DNA of 16,046 bases. Source: Anaerolineales bacterium (GTDB lineage: Bacteria; Chloroflexota; Anaerolineae; Anaerolineales; Villigracilaceae). Under the pieces are notes generated by a model, which saw only the letters and a list, made by a program, of their open reading frames with translations, was not told the origin of the DNA and did not search any database. The position numbers and the translations under genes were made by a program. The stretch is taken from positions 1 to 16,046 of the forward strand of contig JAICQC010000055.1 of the NCBI GenBank assembly GCA_025938055.1, given 5' to 3'. The stretch's first letter is position 1, and the number at the start of each line of letters is the position of its first letter. Of the stretch, positions 13,133-16,046 are shown one piece after another.

Positions 13133-14922
13133 ATTTTTATCTCGTGGATGGGAATTGTTACTTCAACCGTTGTGCCATTACCCGGCGCAGAGATGATCCG
13201 CAGGCTGCCGCCTAATTTCTCTGCCCGCTCGCGCATGGTTTTCATTCCAAAGCCACCGGCTTGCGACTGCTCGCCAGAACGTTCCACGGGTCCAGGAGCA
13301 AACCCAACCCCATCATCTGATATCGAAAGACAAAGCTGCTTCGGCTCACTGCCATCCAACAGAACAAGGATCTCATGAGCGTGAGCATGCTTTATCGCAT
13401 TGTTCAGTGCCTCCTGGACAATGCGGTAGACATCCTGCTCGATAGACCGTTCATTCCCCGGTCCCGTAACTATTCCAGTCGCGAAGTGCGTCGGCGAGCA
13501 TTCATAGGTTCGCACATCCGCCCGGACGCCATCATGGCTGACGTCACCTGCCAGTAAGCGGAGTGCTTCCAGCAATCCGTAGCGACGTACCCGTTCCGGG
13601 CCCGTCAACGTGAGTGGATTTGTTTCTCCCACCGGGCGAAGCTCAAACAGCAGGGAGCGCATTTCGCGCAGAGCCGTCTGATTTAGCTCCAGCAGGCGAT
13701 CCACACGTTTTTGTCCCTCCAGCGGGTCACGCTTCCAGGCGGGCGCAACAGACTGGGCGATCAACGTCGTACTGAAGATCAACTGGGTCACAGAGTCATG
13801 CAGTTCACGTGCCAGGCGCTCGCGTTCCTGCAATACGGCGAGCTGCTGTCCGCGCTCATTAAGCAGCTGCTGCTGCAGGCGGCTGTCAATCGCGATCGCC
13901 AGCTGGGCAGCAGTTGTATGATAGGGACGGAGACTGGACTCCCTCCACTCATGGACTCCGGGATGGCTGAGGACGACAAGTCCCATGCGACGACCCCGGA
14001 CCATCAATGGGATCATCGCCAGCGCCAGGCGACCCGACTCTTCCTGCATCCTGCGCAGCTCCGGTGACACCCGCACATCCATGCGCACATCTGAGATTGC
14101 CACGGTTTGACCCGCGTCCAATGGAGGATCAAGATCGTCTCGTGAGTAGGGCACACGATCTTCAAGGTGTTGAAAGCCAGAGTCAGGATTCCAGCGCCCG
14201 CGAATCACGACGGCGGTGCGTTGACCGTCTTCATCAAACTCGTACAGGCACACACTGCAAATGTAGCGTGTATGCCGGGCGACTTGCTCAAGATAGGCAG
14301 TGATGACCTCATCCACATCGCGGCCTAGACCAATGCGCTGACTGGTCTCATACAGCAATCGCATTTCGTCTAGCGCGTCCCGGTTGGCTTCAAACAGGCG
14401 CGCATTATGGATGGCAATCGCTGCGTACTGACCGAAAAGTTCCAGGCTTTCGACATCCTGCTCATTGAAGAAATGTGGGGACTCAATGCCAATGCCAAAG
14501 AACCCGATCATTTCCTGCTGCCAGCGAATGGGTACGCCGATGACAGAGTGATTCGCGAGTTCGGGCAATGTGGGTTGTTCGAGGTCACCGTATTGATCCA
14601 GCCGTATGGCTCGCCCCTCACGCAGCACAGCGCCAGCCAGCCCTATACCGGCAGTCATCTCGGCGCCCAGTTCATCATCCGGCATATTGTAGACAGCCAC
14701 CGTACGTATGACAGGTCCTCCATTCCGTTGAACAACGAGACCGATCGTCCCGTGTGTAGCCTGAATCAAAGTGACGGCGCTACCGAGAATTTTCGACAGC
14801 AGTGGCTCGAGTTCCAGCCCGCTGCTGATCAATGCCAGGACGCGCTGAAGGATATCCATCCTGTGAGCGACATTGGCAAAATTTTGTTCTTGAGAAGGAG
14901 AAGGTTGAAAATCAGAATTCAA
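13129..14922 (-). CDS. Soluble sensor histidine kinase, GAF-GAF-HisKA_3-HATPase
   Basis: A 597-residue protein with no membrane helix. Two GAF-like sensor domains lie at about 22-178 (GTIGLVVQRNGGP, GAVLREGRAIRLDQ, SVIGVPIRWQQEMIGFFGIG) and 185-350 (ICSVCLYEF, GRLALAMIPLMVRGRRMGLV). The HisKA_3 dimerisation domain follows with ERERLARELHDSVTQ, phospho-acceptor His375, and RSLLFELRPV. The HATPase_c domain has the N box EALNNAIKHA (504-513), DDGVGF (536-541) and GGFGMKTMRERA (556-567). It is therefore an active-looking cytoplasmic NarX/DesK-class kinase. Cys222 and Cys225 in the second GAF (CSVC) might bind metal or react to redox state, which is speculation. The start is TTG at 14920-14922 with no clear ribosome site; ATG at residue 22 (14859) is the alternative and would keep both GAF domains nearly whole. 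Confidence 0.95.
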   Translation of the reverse strand: MNSDFQPSPSQEQNFANVAHRMDILQRVLALISSGLELEPLLSKILGSAVTLIQATHGTIGLVVQRNGGPVIRTVAVYNMPDDELGAEMTAGIGLAGAVLREGRAIRLDQYGDLEQPTLPELANHSVIGVPIRWQQEMIGFFGIGIESPHFFNEQDVESLELFGQYAAIAIHNARLFEANRDALDEMRLLYETSQRIGLGRDVDEVITAYLEQVARHTRYICSVCLYEFDEDGQRTAVVIRGRWNPDSGFQHLEDRVPYSRDDLDPPLDAGQTVAISDVRMDVRVSPELRRMQEESGRLALAMIPLMVRGRRMGLVVLSHPGVHEWRESSLRPYHTTAAQLAIAIDSRLQQQLLNERGQQLAVLQERERLARELHDSVTQLIFSTTLIAQSVAPAWKRDPLEGQKRVDRLLELNQTALREMRSLLFELRPVGETNPLTLTGPERVRRYGLLEALRLLAGDVSHDGVRADVRTYECSPTHFATGIVTGPGNERSIEQDVYRIVQEALNNAIKHAHAHEILVLLDGSEPKQLCLSISDDGVGFAPGPVERSGEQSQAGGFGMKTMRERAEKLGGSLRIISAPGNGTTVEVTIPIHEIKI

Positions 14923-14969
14923 GTTATGTTTCTTGGTTACGAATAAGGAAACTCTCGATAACTTGAATT
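14916..14969. promoter_or_regulatory. Inverted repeat AATTCAAGTTAT around the kinase start, with TATAAT
   Basis: AATTCAAGTTAT (14916-14927) and its exact complement (14958-14969) stand 42 bp apart, centre to centre. The right arm overlaps a TATAAT box on the minus strand (14967-14972) and the left arm covers the TTG start codon. The arrangement suits a pair of regulator sites over promoter and start, or a 12-bp mRNA hairpin masking the start codon if transcription begins further upstream. No good -35 box was found. Confidence 0.5.
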
Positions 14970-15085
14970 ATAAACGAGGTTCGTTAGGATAATTCCATCA
15001 CGTAGGACGAACGGGCTGAACTCTTCTGATGCGCTCAGGAGGCAAGTTTTGTTTATTCCCCTGATGCTTATCAAGATATCAATTG

Positions 15086-15250
15086 TTAAACTTCCTTTTT
15101 CGTTTTCGGGGCTTGCGGCGAACGTACCTTTTTCTTCAACTCATTGACAGGAATGCCTGTTTTACGAGACTCTTGTTTCATTCGCCGCACATGCTTACGC
15201 ATCCCCCTGGATGTTTTTTTGACTTTTCCCTGATCTGTTTTTGTTACCAT
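15086..15250 (-). CDS. Small, strongly basic protein, unknown function
   Basis: The ATG at 15250 has GGAG eight bases upstream and gives 54 residues, of which 19 are Lys or Arg and four acidic. The middle part RKHVRRMKQESRKTGIPVNE looks like an amphipathic helix with one basic face, followed by LKKKVRSPQAPKTKKEV, a flexible tail of the sort seen in nucleic-acid-binding proteins. The frame extends eight codons further upstream to another ATG without a ribosome site. No known family is recognised; a nucleoid- or RNA-binding role is only suggested by charge. It lies in the A/T-richer right end, between the partial SHOCT gene and the kinase gene, with no visible terminator behind it. Confidence 0.65.
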   Translation of the reverse strand: MVTKTDQGKVKKTSRGMRKHVRRMKQESRKTGIPVNELKKKVRSPQAPKTKKEV

Positions 15251-15584
15251 TATGTCAACTCCATATTCTGTCACTGGTATTCTTTACGCGAGAAATTAAT
15301 CTGATTAAGCTATTGCAGCTTAGCGATCCTGTAGATTCTTTGCTGATTCTCCAAGACAATCGCAGCTGCAGACTTGCTTACGAGTCCGTATTTAATTTGA
15401 TCATCTGCCAGATGGTGTCAACGGACATGCTGATCGTAGTCTTGCAGGAAGCTTGAGCCATAGTGGCGGTCTCGATGGGAGGCGGTCACGCCGTGCGCAA
15501 AGCGACAACTCGAATCATGACGTGCTTCTTCCCAGGGTAATACTGATCCTTAGAGGGAGAAAGCTTTGGCAGCTCAAATCCGGG
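15251..15584. other. 334-base intergenic region, no recognised feature
   Basis: Between the SHOCT-type gene and the small basic protein gene. I see no tRNA, strong hairpin with T run or recognised gene. A minus-strand ATG at 15459-15461 opens 27 codons (beginning MAQASCKTTI) without a ribosome site, and a plus-strand open frame reaches 15456; neither resembles a known protein. The stretch may hold remnants or regulatory sequence for the small basic gene. Confidence 0.5.
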
Positions 15585-16046
15585 TCATAACTCAGCCATA
15601 ATTTTGGTGCGTTGCTCCTGGTACTCTGGATCAGTTAGGAGCTTCCTATCGCGCAAATCCTCGATTTCTTTAAGTCGATCCGCCACGCTTTTTGTTGAGA
15701 CAGAGGAAGAAACAACGGTAGTAGTCGCAGGCGGAACAATAGGCATAGGAACATCAGAAGCGACCGGAGCAACAACGGACCGTAAAATTATGTCATTTGG
15801 GTGTAAATTGGAGCTGCCGTTGGTAAGATATGGAACCGGGATAGCATTGCCATTTTTTAAAAGGAGGAATCTGGTTGGGTGAAGTGGACTTATTCCTGCA
15901 AGGTCAGTTATATTCTTGGTTTCTTGCGAGGTGAAACCGGTGTTCTTGGTTATACCTAAATCCACGCAGGCGAAATTCCACAAAGTATCTGTAGCAACTT
16001 TAACTTGATGAAATGTATAATAAACTTCATCATCTGTATAATATTC
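15585..16046 (-). CDS. Protein with C-terminal SHOCT motif, 5' end outside window
   Basis: The frame ending with TGA at 15585-15587 is open for 153 codons to the right edge of the window, so the N-terminus is missing. An internal TTG at 15983 could be mistaken for the start, but the frame continues smoothly upstream through EYYTDDEVYYTFHQVKVATD to the edge. The last 33 residues (SVADRLKEIEDLRDRKLL then EYQEQRTKIMAEL) match the SHOCT motif, a short helical C-terminal oligomerisation or regulatory segment found behind many unrelated domains. Before it is a Val/Pro/Ser/Thr linker (about residues 93-118). The visible N-terminal part is not recognised. Base composition is A/T-richer than the genes to the left, which could mean transfer. 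Confidence 0.78.
   Translation of the reverse strand, partial: EYYTDDEVYYTFHQVKVATDTLWNFACVDLGITKNTGFTSQETKNITDLAGISPLHPTRFLLLKNGNAIPVPYLTNGSSNLHPNDIILRSVVAPVASDVPMPIVPPATTTVVSSSVSTKSVADRLKEIEDLRDRKLLTDPEYQEQRTKIMAEL

Noticed and set aside
14407..14946. Plus-strand open frame of 179 codons opposite the histidine kinase.
   Set aside because: The minus strand encodes GAF domains across the same bases; the plus product has no recognisable motif.
15241..15456. Plus-strand open frame of 71 codons in the right intergenic region.
   Set aside because: It overlaps the start of the basic protein gene, has no ribosome site and shows no recognisable sequence.
15378..15461. Minus-strand 27-codon peptide beginning MAQASCKTTI.
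   Set aside because: No ribosome site, no similarity recognised, too short to support as a gene.
15492..15584. Minus-strand frame continuing past the SHOCT gene's TGA for about 30 codons.
   Set aside because: No sign of stop readthrough, and SHOCT motifs normally end the protein.

Overview
All sixteen genes I can support lie on the minus strand, so the window reads right to left as a series of co-directional operons. The likely source is a Chloroflexota bacterium of the Anaerolineae kind. This is an inference from style: lipoproteins and membrane-anchored proteins with long Ala/Pro/Thr linkers, a membrane-anchored C39-type protease with TPRs, an RRM protein next to a CarD-type regulator, GAF-GAF-HisKA_3 kinases, and GTCATTGCGAG palindromic repeats. 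No marker gene in the window settles it.

Region by region, in transcription order. The right edge (14.9-16.0 kb) is visibly A/T-richer. It holds the 3' end of a gene with a C-terminal SHOCT motif and a 54-residue, very basic protein. Next is a two-component pair: a GAF-GAF-HisKA_3 histidine kinase overlapping a NarL/LuxR-type response regulator by ATGA. Downstream sits a block of exported proteins: a 761-residue YVTN beta-propeller / di-heme cytochrome c lipoprotein, a small lipoprotein split by a frameshift, a 515-residue lipoprotein with seven propeller-like repeats, a stand-alone receiver-domain protein, a third intact lipoprotein and an eight-helix membrane protein. Repeats of the GTCATTGCGAG type lie directly behind three of the stop codons in this block.

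From 5.3 to 3.1 kb come a cold-shock-like RRM protein whose leader carries a terminator-like hairpin, a CarD-domain protein 16 bp behind it, and a membrane-anchored C39-like peptidase with TPRs that seems to be read from a leaderless GTG start. From 2.9 to 1.2 kb is a compact operon: AraC-type regulator, PhnB-like VOC protein, and an AHSA1/SRPBCC protein broken by a one-base deletion, closed by a strong terminator. The left edge carries the 5' part of a membrane protein that continues outside the window.

The most interesting candidate system is the block 14.9-5.5 kb: a soluble sensor kinase and regulator, a twin GTTAG-N9-CTAAC operator, a propeller-cytochrome lipoprotein, further surface lipoproteins and a separate receiver protein. 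It could be a regulated surface redox or binding apparatus, but co-regulation is inferred only from order, strand and the twin operator. Two genes (AHSA1, small lipoprotein) are each restored by adding one base in or beside a short G/C run. Either both are decayed or the assembly has indel errors.
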